Shown: one piece after another, positions 27,254 through 35,268 of the stretch | Layout of the letters: each line of letters begins with the position of its first letter | How positions within the stretch are numbered: position 1 is the stretch's first letter | Assembly (NCBI RefSeq): GCF_021129195.1 | Contig: NZ_JAJOHW010000025.1 | Location: 16,766-80,765 of the forward strand | Reading direction: 5' to 3' | DNA from: Chromobacterium aquaticum | Lineage (GTDB): Bacteria; Pseudomonadota; Gammaproteobacteria; Burkholderiales; Chromobacteriaceae | Length of the DNA: 64,000 bases | Made by a program: the position numbers and the translations under genes | The notes under the pieces: model-generated | What the model was told of the DNA's origin: nothing | Database searches by the model: none | The model's input: only the letters and a program-made list of their open reading frames with translations

Positions 27254-28696
27254 ATGCAAGATGCTTTCTCCGCGGCAGACAGCCTGCTGCTCAAGCCTTA
27301 CGGTCTGGACGAGGCGGCTTTGGAAGCCACGCTGGCGCGCATGCGCCACCACGCCATCGACTACGCCGACCTCTATTTTCAATACACCCGCAGCGAGGCC
27401 TGGAGCCTGGAAGAGGGCATCGTCAAGTCCGGCAGCTTCAGCATCGATCAAGGCGTGGGCGTGCGCGCGGTGGCCGGAGACAAGACCGCCTTCGCCTATT
27501 CCGACGCCATCAGCCTGGAGGCCCTGAGCCGCTCCGCCGATGCGGTGCGCGCCATCGGCCAGGCGGGCGGCGACGGTTCCGCCGGCGCGCAGACCCTGCG
27601 CGCGCCCAAGCCGCTGTATCCGGCGCTGGACCCGTGTCACAGCCTGGAAGCGGCGGCCAAGGTGGCCTTGCTGGAAAAAGTGGAGCGGATGGCCCGCGCC
27701 TTGGACCCGCGGGTGATCCAGGTGATGGCCGGCATGGCCAGCGAATACGATGTGGTCTACGTGGCGCGCCACGACGGCGTGCGCGCCGCCGATGTGCGGC
27801 CGCTGGTGCGGCTGTCGGTGTTGGTGATCGCCGAACAAAACGGCCGCCGCGAGCAGGGCTCCAGCGGCGGCGGCGGCCGCTTCGACCTGGCCTACTTCGA
27901 CGACGAGGTGTTGGAGCGCTATGCGCGTCAGGCGGTGCATCAGGCGCTGACCAATCTGGATTCGCGGCCGGCGCCGGCCGGCCAGATGACCGTGGTGCTG
28001 GGGTCGGGCTGGCCCGGCGTGTTGTTGCACGAGGCGATAGGTCATGGCCTGGAAGGCGATTTCAACCGCAAGGGCACTTCGGCCTTTTCCGGCAAGATCG
28101 GCCAGCGGGTGGCGGCGAAGGGCGTCACGGTGGTGGACGACGGGGTGATGGAGGAGCGGCGCGGCTCGCTGGCGATAGACGACGAGGGCAATCCCACTCA
28201 GCGCACCGTGCTGATCGAGGATGGCGTGCTCAAGGGCTATATGCAGGATGCGATGAATTCGCGCCTGATGCAGGTGGGCGCCACCGGCAACGGCCGTCGC
28301 GAGTCCTACGCCCACATCCCGATGCCGCGGATGACCAACACCTATATGCTGGCCGGCCAGCACGATCCGCAGGAAATCATCGCCTCGGTCAAGGACGGCT
28401 TGTACGCGGTCAATTTCGGCGGCGGTCAGGTGGACATCACCAGCGGCAAGTTCGTGTTTTCGGCGTCGGAAGCCTGGCGCATCGAAAACGGCAAGCTCAG
28501 CTACCCGGTCAAGGGCGCCACCCTGATAGGCAACGGGCCGGACGTGCTCAACTACGTCAGCATGATAGGCAATGATTTGCAGCTGGATCAGGGCGTCGGC
28601 GTCTGCGGCAAGGAAGGCCAGAGCGTGCCGGTGGGCGTGGGCCAGCCCACGCTGCGCATAGACGGAGGGCTGACCGTGGGCGGCACCGGCGGCTAA
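27254..28696 (+). CDS. tldD: Metalloprotease TldD
   Basis: Zinc protease subunit that with TldE (PmbA) matures microcin B17 and CcdA in E. coli; the partner gene is not in the window. With the ATG at 27254 ([10 protein letters not shown]) the protein is 480 residues; a GTG at 27236 is possible. The HExxxH site is in [14 protein letters not shown], with further conserved [19 protein letters not shown] near the C-terminus. It closes the yhdP-nit-tldD operon. The TAA stop runs straight into a copy of the dispersed repeat, and the real terminator comes about 170 bp later. Confidence 0.95.
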   Translation: MQDAFSAADSLLLKPYGLDEAALEATLARMRHHAIDYADLYFQYTRSEAWSLEEGIVKSGSFSIDQGVGVRAVAGDKTAFAYSDAISLEALSRSADAVRAIGQAGGDGSAGAQTLRAPKPLYPALDPCHSLEAAAKVALLEKVERMARALDPRVIQVMAGMASEYDVVYVARHDGVRAADVRPLVRLSVLVIAEQNGRREQGSSGGGGRFDLAYFDDEVLERYARQAVHQALTNLDSRPAPAGQMTVVLGSGWPGVLLHEAIGHGLEGDFNRKGTSAFSGKIGQRVAAKGVTVVDDGVMEERRGSLAIDDEGNPTQRTVLIEDGVLKGYMQDAMNSRLMQVGATGNGRRESYAHIPMPRMTNTYMLAGQHDPQEIIASVKDGLYAVNFGGGQVDITSGKFVFSASEAWRIENGKLSYPVKGATLIGNGPDVLNYVSMIGNDLQLDQGVGVCGKEGQSVPVGVGQPTLRIDGGLTVGGTGG

Positions 28697-28836
28697 GAAC
28701 CTGTTCAAAGTCTGCTACGCTTCGGCGATACGGCGTTGAAAACGAGCTCAAAATGCTCATGTACCACTTGTACATTCCGCTTTTTCACTCGTTTTCGCCT
28801 TGTCTCGCTCTTGCTCGCGAGACTTTGAACAGGCTC
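28697..28836 (+). repeat. Stop-codon-associated inverted-repeat element, copy A (tldD 3' end)
   Basis: A 140-bp element whose gene-proximal arm, AGAACCTGTTCAAAGTCT, begins at the last base of the tldD stop codon. The distal arm is its inverted copy with one change. Internally it has a conserved ATGTAC-N5-GTACAT stem and blocks shared with the other copies (GCTTCGGCGATAC, CTCATGTACC, CGCCTTGTCTCGC). Relative to copies B-D it is inverted with respect to the window but identically oriented relative to its gene. Confidence 0.9.
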
Positions 28837-28865
28837 AAAGAACCTATGTAAACAGGTTCTTTGAG
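28834..28865 (+). repeat. 12-bp inverted repeat directly after copy A
   Basis: CTCAAAGAACCT (28834-28845) and its exact complement (28854-28865) flank an 8-nt loop. It reuses the AGAACCT end sequence of the element and may be a remnant of a second, internally deleted copy. Confidence 0.7.
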
Positions 28866-28897
28866 AAAGGCGAAGCGCTGGAGCTTCGCCTTTTTTT
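28866..28897 (+). terminator. Rho-independent terminator of the yhdP-nit-tldD operon
   Basis: An 11-bp perfect stem (28866-28876 with 28883-28893), 6-nt loop, followed by a run of Ts to 28897. Confidence 0.9.
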
Positions 28898-29024
28898 ACG
28901 CCTATTTTCAAATTGAACAAGCAGATCATCCAAATTTAAAGCCAATTATCAAATTCCTTGGGCGGCGACACAATGCGCAGGTCCGGTGTCGCCGTGTTGG
29001 CGACGCCGCAATCGGGAGACGATG
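28898..29024 (+). promoter_or_regulatory. AT-rich upstream region with a 5'-UTR hairpin
   Basis: A TTGAAC...TTAAAG pair (about 28916-28944, 17-bp spacer) is a weak promoter candidate in an AT-rich stretch. Downstream, GGCGACAC (28964-28971) pairs with GTGTCGCC (28986-28993) across a 14-nt loop in the presumed leader of the SnoaL-like gene. Confidence 0.3.
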
Positions 29025-29549
29025 ATGAAAGCTTTGACCTTGGCGCTGGGCTTCGGCCTGGCCTTGACCGCGGCCTTCGCCGGCGCGGCGGAAAACCTGC
29101 CGCAGCCGGCGCGGGTGTGGGCGGACCGCCCGGCCGGCAGCGTGGCGGCGGTGAAACTGGCCGCATTGCGCTACGCGGCATTCTGGAACAGCGGCGATCC
29201 GCGCTACGCCGAGCTGGCGCTGGACCCCGACTTCATCGACCGCACTCTGCCCGCCGGCCGTCAGCAGGGCGTGGCCGGGCCCTTGCAGGCTTCGCGCCAG
29301 TTCCGCGCCGCGGTGCCGGATTTGAAGGTGGACGTCACCGATATGGTGCTGGCCGGCGACCGCGTCGCCTTGCGCCTGCATTTCCAGGGCCATTTCAGCG
29401 GCCGCTTCGGCGATGTGCAAGGCCAGGGCCAACCGGTGGAGTTCCAGGCCTTCGACCTGTACCGCGTCAAGAACGGCCGCATCGCCGAGAACTGGCATCT
29501 GGAAGACAATCTGACCCTGATGCAGCAACTGGGCGTGGTGAAGCCATGA
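29025..29549 (+). CDS. Exported SnoaL-like/nuclear-transport-factor-2-fold protein
   Basis: A 174-residue protein with a signal peptide (MKALTLALGFGLALTAAFAGAAE) and a single NTF2-like domain of the SnoaL polyketide-cyclase/ester-cyclase type (AALRYAAFWNSGDPRYAELALDPDFIDRT; FQAFDLYRVKNGRIAENWHLED). Enzymatic activity is not assured, since many members only bind small molecules. GGGAG lies 6 bp before the second of two adjacent ATGs (29022, 29025). It is the first gene of a three-gene unit and overlaps the SDR gene (ATGA). Confidence 0.8.
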   Translation: MKALTLALGFGLALTAAFAGAAENLPQPARVWADRPAGSVAAVKLAALRYAAFWNSGDPRYAELALDPDFIDRTLPAGRQQGVAGPLQASRQFRAAVPDLKVDVTDMVLAGDRVALRLHFQGHFSGRFGDVQGQGQPVEFQAFDLYRVKNGRIAENWHLEDNLTLMQQLGVVKP

Positions 29550-30253
29550 GCGCGGCGGATTTTTCTTTCCACGGCCAGGTCGTGGCGGTGCTGGGCGGCG
29601 GCTCCGGCATCGGCCGAGCGGTAGCGGACGCGGCCGTGGCGGCCGGCGCGAGGGTCTATGTGCTGGGACGTAGCGCCCAATCCGAGGCGGATCGCGAAGG
29701 TATACAGGCGGACATTACCGACAGCCGGGCATTGGCCCGGGCCTTCGCCGACATCGGCCGCATCGATCACCTGGTGCTGACCGCAGGCGCCCGGGTCGGC
29801 GCGCCGGCCTTGGCCGAGTTGAGCGAGGAGGCCTTGCGGCAGACTTTCGACGTCAAGCTGTTCGGCAGCCTGCTGGCGCTGCGCGAGGCCTTGCCCTATC
29901 TGGCGGAGCGGGCGTCGGTGACCTTCACCTCCGGCCTGTTGGCGCGCAAATTCTCCAGCGGCGGCCTGCTGAAAAGTACGGTCAACGCCGCGCTGGAAGC
30001 GGCGGCCAAGAATCTGGCCAAGGAGCTGGCGCCGCGCCGCGTCAACGTGGTCAGCCCCGGCGTGGTGGACACCGAGCTATGGGGCGAGGCCGGCTCGGCC
30101 GCGCGTCAGGCGACGCTGGCCCGCATCGGCCAGGGCCTGCCCGTCGGCCGCGTCGGTCAGCCGCGGGAATTGGCGCAAGCCTATCTGCTGGCGATGGCCA
30201 ACGGCTTCATCACTGGCGCGGTGCTGGACGTGGAGGGCGGGGCCTTGTTGTAG
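29546..30253 (+). CDS. Atypical short-chain dehydrogenase/reductase
   Basis: A 235-residue Rossmann protein with the cofactor loop GGGSGIGRA (about 15-23), an LVLTAGARVG strand in the place of the classical NAG motif, and the C-terminal VVSPGVVDTELWG segment. Where classical SDRs have Tyr-x3-Lys, this protein reads KSTVN, so both catalytic residues are substituted; the upstream Ser (FTSG) remains. An inactive or mechanistically different SDR is possible. It is coupled to the SnoaL-like gene by an ATGA overlap and is followed 26 bp later by the deacetylase gene. Confidence 0.82.
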   Translation: MSAADFSFHGQVVAVLGGGSGIGRAVADAAVAAGARVYVLGRSAQSEADREGIQADITDSRALARAFADIGRIDHLVLTAGARVGAPALAELSEEALRQTFDVKLFGSLLALREALPYLAERASVTFTSGLLARKFSSGGLLKSTVNAALEAAAKNLAKELAPRRVNVVSPGVVDTELWGEAGSAARQATLARIGQGLPVGRVGQPRELAQAYLLAMANGFITGAVLDVEGGALL

Positions 30254-30279
30254 GCCCGCCCCAAGAGAGAGGACTCGAG

Positions 30280-31251
30280 ATGTCCGATACCCTACCCATC
30301 AATCGTCGCCAGTTCCTGGCCGGCGCGGCCGCGGGCAGTACCGCGCTGATGCTGGCGCACGGCGCGGCGCTGGCGGCGACAGGAGCAAGCAAGATGACGG
30401 CAACTTCAACAAGCGGCGGCGCTTTCTGGCCGAATGGCGCCCGCCTGGCGATTTCGATTTCCATGCAGTTCGAGGCCGGCGCGCAGCCGGAGCGCGGCGC
30501 CAGCGGGCCGTTTCCGCCGCTGGACCCCAAGTACGCGGATCTGCCGATGCAAAGCTGGTACGACTATGGCGTGAAGGAGGGCATTCCGCGGCTGCTGGAT
30601 TTGTGGGACCGCACCGGGGTCAAGGTGACTTCGCACATGGTGGGCCAGGCGGTGGACCGCAGCCCGCGGCTGGCGCGCGAGATCGTGGCGCGCGGCCACG
30701 AGGCGGCGGCGCACGGCCAAACCTGGGAGCCGCAATACCCGATGACGCCGGAGCAGGAACTGGCGGCCTACAGCGCCAATATCGCCAGCATCGAGCGCGC
30801 CACCGGCATGCGGCCGGTGGGCTTCAACGCCTTCTGGCTGCGCGGCACGCCCAATACCCTGAGCATTCTGCAGCAGCTGGGCTTTCTCTATCACATCGAC
30901 AACGTCAGCCGCGACGAGCCGTTCACGGTGGCGGTCAAGGGCAAGCCGTTCGTGGTGGTGCCCTATACCTTGCGCAACAACGACATCGTGCGTTTCGATT
31001 CGCCGGCGCTGAGCAATGAGGCTTATCTGTCGGATCTGAAGGCCGAGTTCGACGTGCTCTACGCCGAGGCGGGTTCGCGGCGGCGGATGATGTCGATCAG
31101 CACCCACGACCGCATTTCCGGCTCGCCGGCGCGGGTCAAGGCGCTGGAGCAGTTCATCCGCTATGCGCAGGGCCATGCTGGCGTCGCCTTCATGCGCAAG
31201 GACGAGATCGCGCGCTACGCGCTGCAGGCGGACAAGGTGCCGGCAGACTGA
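30280..31251 (+). CDS. Tat-exported polysaccharide deacetylase family protein
   Basis: A 323-residue NodB-fold protein. A twin-arginine signal (NRRQFLAG, Arg9/Arg10, then a hydrophobic stretch ending near ALAATGA) indicates export of a folded, probably metal-bound enzyme. The NodB-like domain spans about 50-300, with SISMQFEAG, VTSHMVGQAVD, RGHEAAAHG and STHDR segments. It is closest in pattern to the allantoinase-like/PuuE-like deacetylases rather than to chitin deacetylases. The ATG follows AGAGAGGA. It is the last gene of the SnoaL-SDR-deacetylase unit, followed by a strong terminator. Confidence 0.83.
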   Translation: MSDTLPINRRQFLAGAAAGSTALMLAHGAALAATGASKMTATSTSGGAFWPNGARLAISISMQFEAGAQPERGASGPFPPLDPKYADLPMQSWYDYGVKEGIPRLLDLWDRTGVKVTSHMVGQAVDRSPRLAREIVARGHEAAAHGQTWEPQYPMTPEQELAAYSANIASIERATGMRPVGFNAFWLRGTPNTLSILQQLGFLYHIDNVSRDEPFTVAVKGKPFVVVPYTLRNNDIVRFDSPALSNEAYLSDLKAEFDVLYAEAGSRRRMMSISTHDRISGSPARVKALEQFIRYAQGHAGVAFMRKDEIARYALQADKVPAD

Positions 31252-31271
31252 GTTCTTGAGTCGCGTTCCAC

Positions 31272-31308
31272 AACCGCGGCACGGCCATTGGCCGCGCCGC
31301 GGTTTTCT
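31272..31308 (+). terminator. Terminator of the SnoaL-SDR-deacetylase unit
   Basis: A nine-bp outer stem (31272-31280 with 31296-31304), one mismatch and a five-bp inner stem, followed by TTTTCTT. It ends two bases before copy B of the repeat. Confidence 0.85.
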
Positions 31309-31309
31309 T

Positions 31310-31451
31310 AGAACCTGTTTACGATCTCGCGAGCTAAGGCGAGACAAGGCGAAAACGGTTGAAGAAGCGGAATGTACAGGTGGTACATGAGCATTCTGAA
31401 AGCGTTTTCAACGCCGAATCGCCGACGCGCAGCAGATCGTAAACAGGTTCT
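31310..31451 (-). repeat. Stop-codon-associated inverted-repeat element, copy B (LysR 3' end)
   Basis: A 142-bp element with perfect 18-bp terminal inverted repeats (AGAACCTGTTTACGATCT at both ends). The internal ATGTAC-N5-GTACAT stem is perfect. The gene-proximal end is flush with the TAA of the leftward LysR gene (31453-31451). Confidence 0.95.
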
Positions 31452-32383
31452 TACAATTGGGCGCCGGCCTCCGGCAGCAGGGCGGTGGCCGGCAGCGTCG
31501 ACAGCCGCTCGCGCAGGAAATCTATCAAGCGGCGGATGCGCAGCGGCTGGCCGCGCTGGCCGGCGTAGAGCAGGTGCAGCGGCGCGCTGTCGGTGAAGTA
31601 TTCGTCCAGCACCGTGAGCAGGCGGCCCTGGCGCAGGTCGTCGGCGATGTCCAGCAGCGATTTGTAGGCGAAGCCCTGGCCTTGCAGCGCCCAGCGGCGG
31701 ATGACCTCGCCGTCGTTGCTCTGCTGCGCGCGCTCCAGCCGCAGCGCGCGGCGCTGGCCGTGCTCGCGATAAGGCCATTCGTGCATCGGGCCGTCGCCGG
31801 TGACCAGGGTCAGCGTCGGCAGTTCGGTCAATTGCCGCGGATGGCTGGGCATGCCGGTGCGCGCCAGCAGCGCCGGCGCGGCGCAGACCACGCGGCGGCT
31901 GGCGGCCAGTTCGCGCGCGATCAGGCCGCTGTCCGCCGGCTGGCCGTAGCGGATGGCGATGTCGATGTCCTCGCCGATCAAGTCGGCCGGGGTGTCGTCC
32001 AGCTGCAAGGCGAAATGCACCGCCGGGTGCAGGCGGCGGAATTCGTCCAGGCAGTCCAGCAAGGCGTGGCGGCCCAGGTCCGAAGGCGCCGACAGCCGGA
32101 TCAGGCCGCTGAGTTCGCTTTGCTCGCGCTGCAGCCGGTCCTGGCCTTGCTGCAGGGTGTCCAGCGCGCGCTGGCAGTGGTCGCGGAACACTTCGCCGGC
32201 CTCGGTCAGCCGCAGCTGGCGGGTGGTGCGCTGGAACAGCCGGCTGTCCAGCGCGGCCTCCAGCCGCTGGATGCAGGCGCTGGCGGCTGCGGGGGACAGA
32301 CCTTGCTTGCGGCCGGCGGCGGAGAAGCTGCCCAGCTGGGCGGCGTCGAGGAAGAGGCGTAGGTCGTTGAGTCGATCGAGCAT
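31451..32383 (-). CDS. LysR family transcriptional regulator
   Basis: A 310-residue regulator: winged HTH at residues 1-60 (LRLFLDAAQLGSFSAAGRK followed by LSPAAASACIQRLE) and a type 2 periplasmic-binding-like effector domain from about 90. It belongs to the CrgA/DmlR-like subgroup by its N-terminal motif. An alternative ATG at 32389 adds two residues. It lies 41 bp downstream of the aminopeptidase P gene on the same strand, separated by a 10-bp GC hairpin at its own start codon. No divergent target gene is adjacent. The 3' end abuts repeat copy B. Confidence 0.9.
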   Translation of the reverse strand: MLDRLNDLRLFLDAAQLGSFSAAGRKQGLSPAAASACIQRLEAALDSRLFQRTTRQLRLTEAGEVFRDHCQRALDTLQQGQDRLQREQSELSGLIRLSAPSDLGRHALLDCLDEFRRLHPAVHFALQLDDTPADLIGEDIDIAIRYGQPADSGLIARELAASRRVVCAAPALLARTGMPSHPRQLTELPTLTLVTGDGPMHEWPYREHGQRRALRLERAQQSNDGEVIRRWALQGQGFAYKSLLDIADDLRQGRLLTVLDEYFTDSAPLHLLYAGQRGQPLRIRRLIDFLRERLSTLPATALLPEAGAQL

Positions 32384-32390
32384 GAGCATG

Positions 32391-32414
32391 GCCCGGGCGC
32401 GGCTGCGCCCGGGC
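32391..32414 (-). repeat. GC-rich perfect hairpin at the LysR start
   Basis: GCCCGGGCGC and its complement form a 10-bp stem with a 4-nt loop, ending two bases before the upstream alternative ATG of the LysR gene. No T-tract follows. In the mRNA it would occupy the normal ribosome-binding-site position and hinder LysR translation. Confidence 0.6.
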
Positions 32415-32424
32415 GGGGAGGGGT

Positions 32425-34236
32425 TTAAATGGTTTCGGTATTGGCCAGCAGCCATTCGCGCGCCGCGCCGTCCACCAGCGGCAGCAAGCGTGAGCGCACT
32501 TCCTCGTGGTATTGGTTCAGCCAGTCCACCTCGGCGCGGGACAGCAGGTTGAAGTCCAGGCAGCGGGTGTCGATAGGGCACAGGGTCAGGGTTTCGAAGC
32601 GCAGGAAGTCGCCGAATTCGTTCTGCGACGAGGCCACGTTCAGCACCAGGTTCTCGATGCGCACACCCCAGCGGCCCGGGCGATAGACGCCGGGTTCGAT
32701 CGAGGTGACCATGCCTTCCTGCATCGCCATATTGGCGTCCGGCACCGCGCGGGAAATGCTTTGCGGGCCTTCGTGCACATTGAGGAAATAGCCGACGCCG
32801 TGGCCGGTGCCGTGGCCGAAGTCGATGTCCTGCTGCCACAGCGGCGCGCGCGCCAGCGCGTCCAGCATAGGCGACAGGGTGCCGCGCGGGAAATGGGCCA
32901 TGGACAGGCCTATGGTGCCTTTCAGCACCAGGGTGAAGTCGCGCTTCTGCTCGGCGGACGGCGCGCCGACCGCCACCACGCGGGTGATGTCGGTGGTGCC
33001 GCCCAGGTATTGGCCGCCGGAGTCTATCAGCAGCAGGCCGTCGCCCTTGATCTCGCTGTGGGCGGCTGCGGTGGCGTGGTAGTGCGGCAGCGCGCCGTTG
33101 GCGTTGAAGCCGGCGATGGTGCCGAAGCTGGGCGACACGAAGCCGGGCCGGCGCGCGCGCGCGGCGGTGATTTCCTCGTCTATGGTCAGCTCGGTGACGC
33201 GGCTGCGGTTGACCTCGCCTTCGAACCAGGCGAAGAACTCGCACAGCGCCGCGCCGTCCTGTTCCATCGCGCCGCGGATGTGGGCGGCCTCTTCCTCCGT
33301 CTTGCAGGACTTGAACAGGGTGCTGGGATTGATCGCCTCGATCACGCGGGCGGCCGGATTGACCGCCTGGCGCAGGCCCAGGGTCACGCGGCGCGGGTCC
33401 AGCAGCAGGCTGGCTCCGGCCGGCAAGGCGGCGAGCGCCGGCTTGGCCTGGGCGTAAGGCCGCACTTCGACGCCGTCGGCCGCCAGTTGGGCGCGCAGCT
33501 CGGCGGAAACCTTGCCTTCGCCGACGAAGAGGGTGGCCTGCTGACGGCTCAGCAGCGCGTGGCTGATGAAGACCGGATTGTAGTTGACGTCGCTGCCGCG
33601 CAGATTGAAGCTCCAGGCGATGTCGTCCAGCGTGGACAGGAAGTGCCAGTCGGCGCCGGCCTCGTCCATGGCGGCGCGCAAGCGCGCCAGCTTGTCGGCG
33701 CGGCTTTGCGGCGCGAAGGCCGATTCATGTTGATAGACCGGCGCGTCCGGCAGCGGCGGGCGCTGCGGGTCGATGGCGTCTATCAAATCCAGGTCGGTGC
33801 GCAAGCGGGCTCCGGCCTGTTCCAGCGCGGCTTGCAGCGCCTTGGCCGCGGCCAGGCCCAGCGAGTCGCCGTCCACCGCCAGCGTTTGGCCGGCGCTCAG
33901 GGTCTTGGCGATCCAGCCCAGGTGGTCGGCGCTGGCGGCGCTGATGATTTTGACCAGCTGGATGCCGCTGCCGGCCAATTCGGCCTCGGCCTGCACCCAG
34001 TAACGGCTGTCGGCCCAGACGCCGGCGAAGTCGCGGGTGACGATCAGCGTGCCCATGGAGCCGGTGAAGCCGGACAGCCATTGGCGGGCCTGCCAGCGCG
34101 CCGGCAGGTATTCCGACAGATGCGGGTCCGAGGAGGGCACCAGACAGGCGTCGACGCCGGCGTTCTTCATGGCGGCGCGCAAGGAGGCGATGCGTTGCGG
34201 AATGGTGTCCAATTGCGGGGTTGCGAGGGTGTTCAT
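32425..34236 (-). CDS. Aminopeptidase P family (M24B) Xaa-Pro peptidase
   Basis: Removes N-terminal residues preceding proline. The 603-residue protein has the long three-domain layout of the XPNPEP1-like group: two creatinase-N-like domains (about 1-300) and a pita-bread catalytic domain (about 310-530), plus a C-terminal M24_C segment. Metal ligands are visible: Asp in LLLIDSGG, Asp in GGTTDITR, His in FGHGTGHGVG, Glu in TSIEPGVY and Glu in GVRIENL. The start at 34236 (MNTLATPQ) follows CCGGAG at a good distance. Confidence 0.92.
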   Translation of the reverse strand: MNTLATPQLDTIPQRIASLRAAMKNAGVDACLVPSSDPHLSEYLPARWQARQWLSGFTGSMGTLIVTRDFAGVWADSRYWVQAEAELAGSGIQLVKIISAASADHLGWIAKTLSAGQTLAVDGDSLGLAAAKALQAALEQAGARLRTDLDLIDAIDPQRPPLPDAPVYQHESAFAPQSRADKLARLRAAMDEAGADWHFLSTLDDIAWSFNLRGSDVNYNPVFISHALLSRQQATLFVGEGKVSAELRAQLAADGVEVRPYAQAKPALAALPAGASLLLDPRRVTLGLRQAVNPAARVIEAINPSTLFKSCKTEEEAAHIRGAMEQDGAALCEFFAWFEGEVNRSRVTELTIDEEITAARARRPGFVSPSFGTIAGFNANGALPHYHATAAAHSEIKGDGLLLIDSGGQYLGGTTDITRVVAVGAPSAEQKRDFTLVLKGTIGLSMAHFPRGTLSPMLDALARAPLWQQDIDFGHGTGHGVGYFLNVHEGPQSISRAVPDANMAMQEGMVTSIEPGVYRPGRWGVRIENLVLNVASSQNEFGDFLRFETLTLCPIDTRCLDFNLLSRAEVDWLNQYHEEVRSRLLPLVDGAAREWLLANTETI

Positions 34237-34406
34237 GCCGGCTCCGGGGGATGTATCCATGCATTCTGTGGCTAATGAAACCGGGGCGCAAGAGTATGAG
34301 CATAGCTGATGATTGCCATGTCATTTTTTGAGCCGGCACGATGGCCGCCGACAGGTCTATACTGGAGCCGGCATCGGCGCCGCCGATGCACGCCAAGGAG
34401 CTGATC

Positions 34407-34535
34407 ATGAGTAAATCAAGACACAGCAGCAAGGAAGCCAAAAAACAGCCGTTGCTGACGCCCAAGGAAAAACGGGCAGCCAAGCATCAGAAGAAACACG
34501 GGCCGGATGGCGCGCCCATCATTGTGCCTCACTAA
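34407..34535 (+). CDS. Small Lys-rich hypothetical protein (42 aa)
   Basis: A 42-residue, strongly basic protein (MSKSRHSSKEAKKQPLLTPK, then KEKRAAKHQKKHG) with a hydrophobic PIIVPH tail. An AAGGAG ribosome binding site lies 6 bp before the ATG and a TATACT -10-like box is at 34358-34363. These signals support a real gene despite the size. The composition suggests nucleic-acid or ribosome association, but I recognise no family. It is monocistronic and divergent from the aminopeptidase P gene. Confidence 0.65.
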   Translation: MSKSRHSSKEAKKQPLLTPKEKRAAKHQKKHGPDGAPIIVPH

Positions 34536-34660
34536 GGCGAGCGCCGCGGCGATGCGGCTGCCTTGATGTGCTGAGCGCCTCGCTGATTTTGATCCGTGCG
34601 CTGTTTCCCTTCACGGTCCATGCGACCGTCCACGCCGGCCAGCGGGCCGGCCAATCGCCC

Positions 34661-34696
34661 AAACCTCCTGCCGCTGTGGTCAGGAGGTTTTTGTTT
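34661..34696 (+). terminator. Rho-independent terminator in the 34.54-34.83 kb gap
   Basis: A 10-bp perfect stem (34661-34670 with 34681-34690) with a 10-nt loop and a TTTTTGTTT tail. It ends the transcript of the small Lys-rich gene, giving it an approximately 130-nt 3' UTR with a second GC hairpin (34634-34650). Nothing else is recognisable in the gap. Confidence 0.85.
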
Positions 34697-34831
34697 GCTG
34701 CGTTGAGTCAGGGCGAAGGCATGCACGCGCGGCCAAAATATGCTTCCTTGATTTTTTGCGGCGGAGACGATAGCTTTACTGGCTTTATTCGGGGCCGGCC
34801 GCAGTGAGCGCGGCAGGAGCAAGGGAAAGAG

Positions 34832-35197
34832 ATGCAACAAGCCATCGAGGCGGCGGGTTATCACGCCCATGTGTATTTCGACACGGCGCAGCAAGCCGCG
34901 GCGCGGCGGCTGCGCGAGGCGGTGGCGCAGCGCTTTGCCGTGGAATTGGGACGCTGGCGCGAGCAGGCTTACGGGCCGCATCCGGTGGGCGCGTATCAGA
35001 TCGCTTTCGCGCCGGCCTTGTTCGGCCAGATCGTGCCGTGGCTGATGCTGAACCGGGAGGGGCTGAGCGTGTTGTTGCATCCGCTGACCGGCGACGATGT
35101 CGAGGACCACAGCGATTTCGCCATGTGGCTGGGCGCGCCGCTGGAATTGAACATGGACTTTCTGCGCCAGCACGGCGACAACGGGCGCTCGGGCTAG
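34832..35197 (+). CDS. DOPA 4,5-dioxygenase family protein
   Basis: A 121-residue single-domain protein matching the DOPA 4,5-dioxygenase family: YHAHVYFD at the N-terminus, YGPHPVGAYQIAF near 47-59, and LSVLLHPLTGDDVEDHSDFAMWLG near 77-101. Conserved histidines (HAH, PHP, LHP, DH) are the likely metal ligands. The family is best known from fungal betalain synthesis, but bacterial members are widespread and their substrates are mostly unknown. It is monocistronic, convergent with phaA, with a shared terminator. Confidence 0.88.
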   Translation: MQQAIEAAGYHAHVYFDTAQQAAARRLREAVAQRFAVELGRWREQAYGPHPVGAYQIAFAPALFGQIVPWLMLNREGLSVLLHPLTGDDVEDHSDFAMWLGAPLELNMDFLRQHGDNGRSG

Positions 35198-35217
35198 TCC
35201 GACGGGCGCGGCCAAAA

Positions 35218-35252
35218 CAAAACCCACCGGCCTGAGCCGGTGGGTTTTGTGA
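35218..35252. terminator. Bidirectional terminator between the DOPA-dioxygenase gene and phaA
   Basis: A perfect 14-bp stem (35218-35231 with 35236-35249) with a CTGA loop and A/T runs on both sides serves both convergent genes. Confidence 0.9.
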
Positions 35253-35268
35253 TTGACGGGTACCGGTT

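Noticed and set aside
32506..34275. 589-codon open frame antisense to the aminopeptidase P gene
   Set aside because: Composition typical of an antisense shadow and no start signal; the opposite strand has all metal ligands of M24B.
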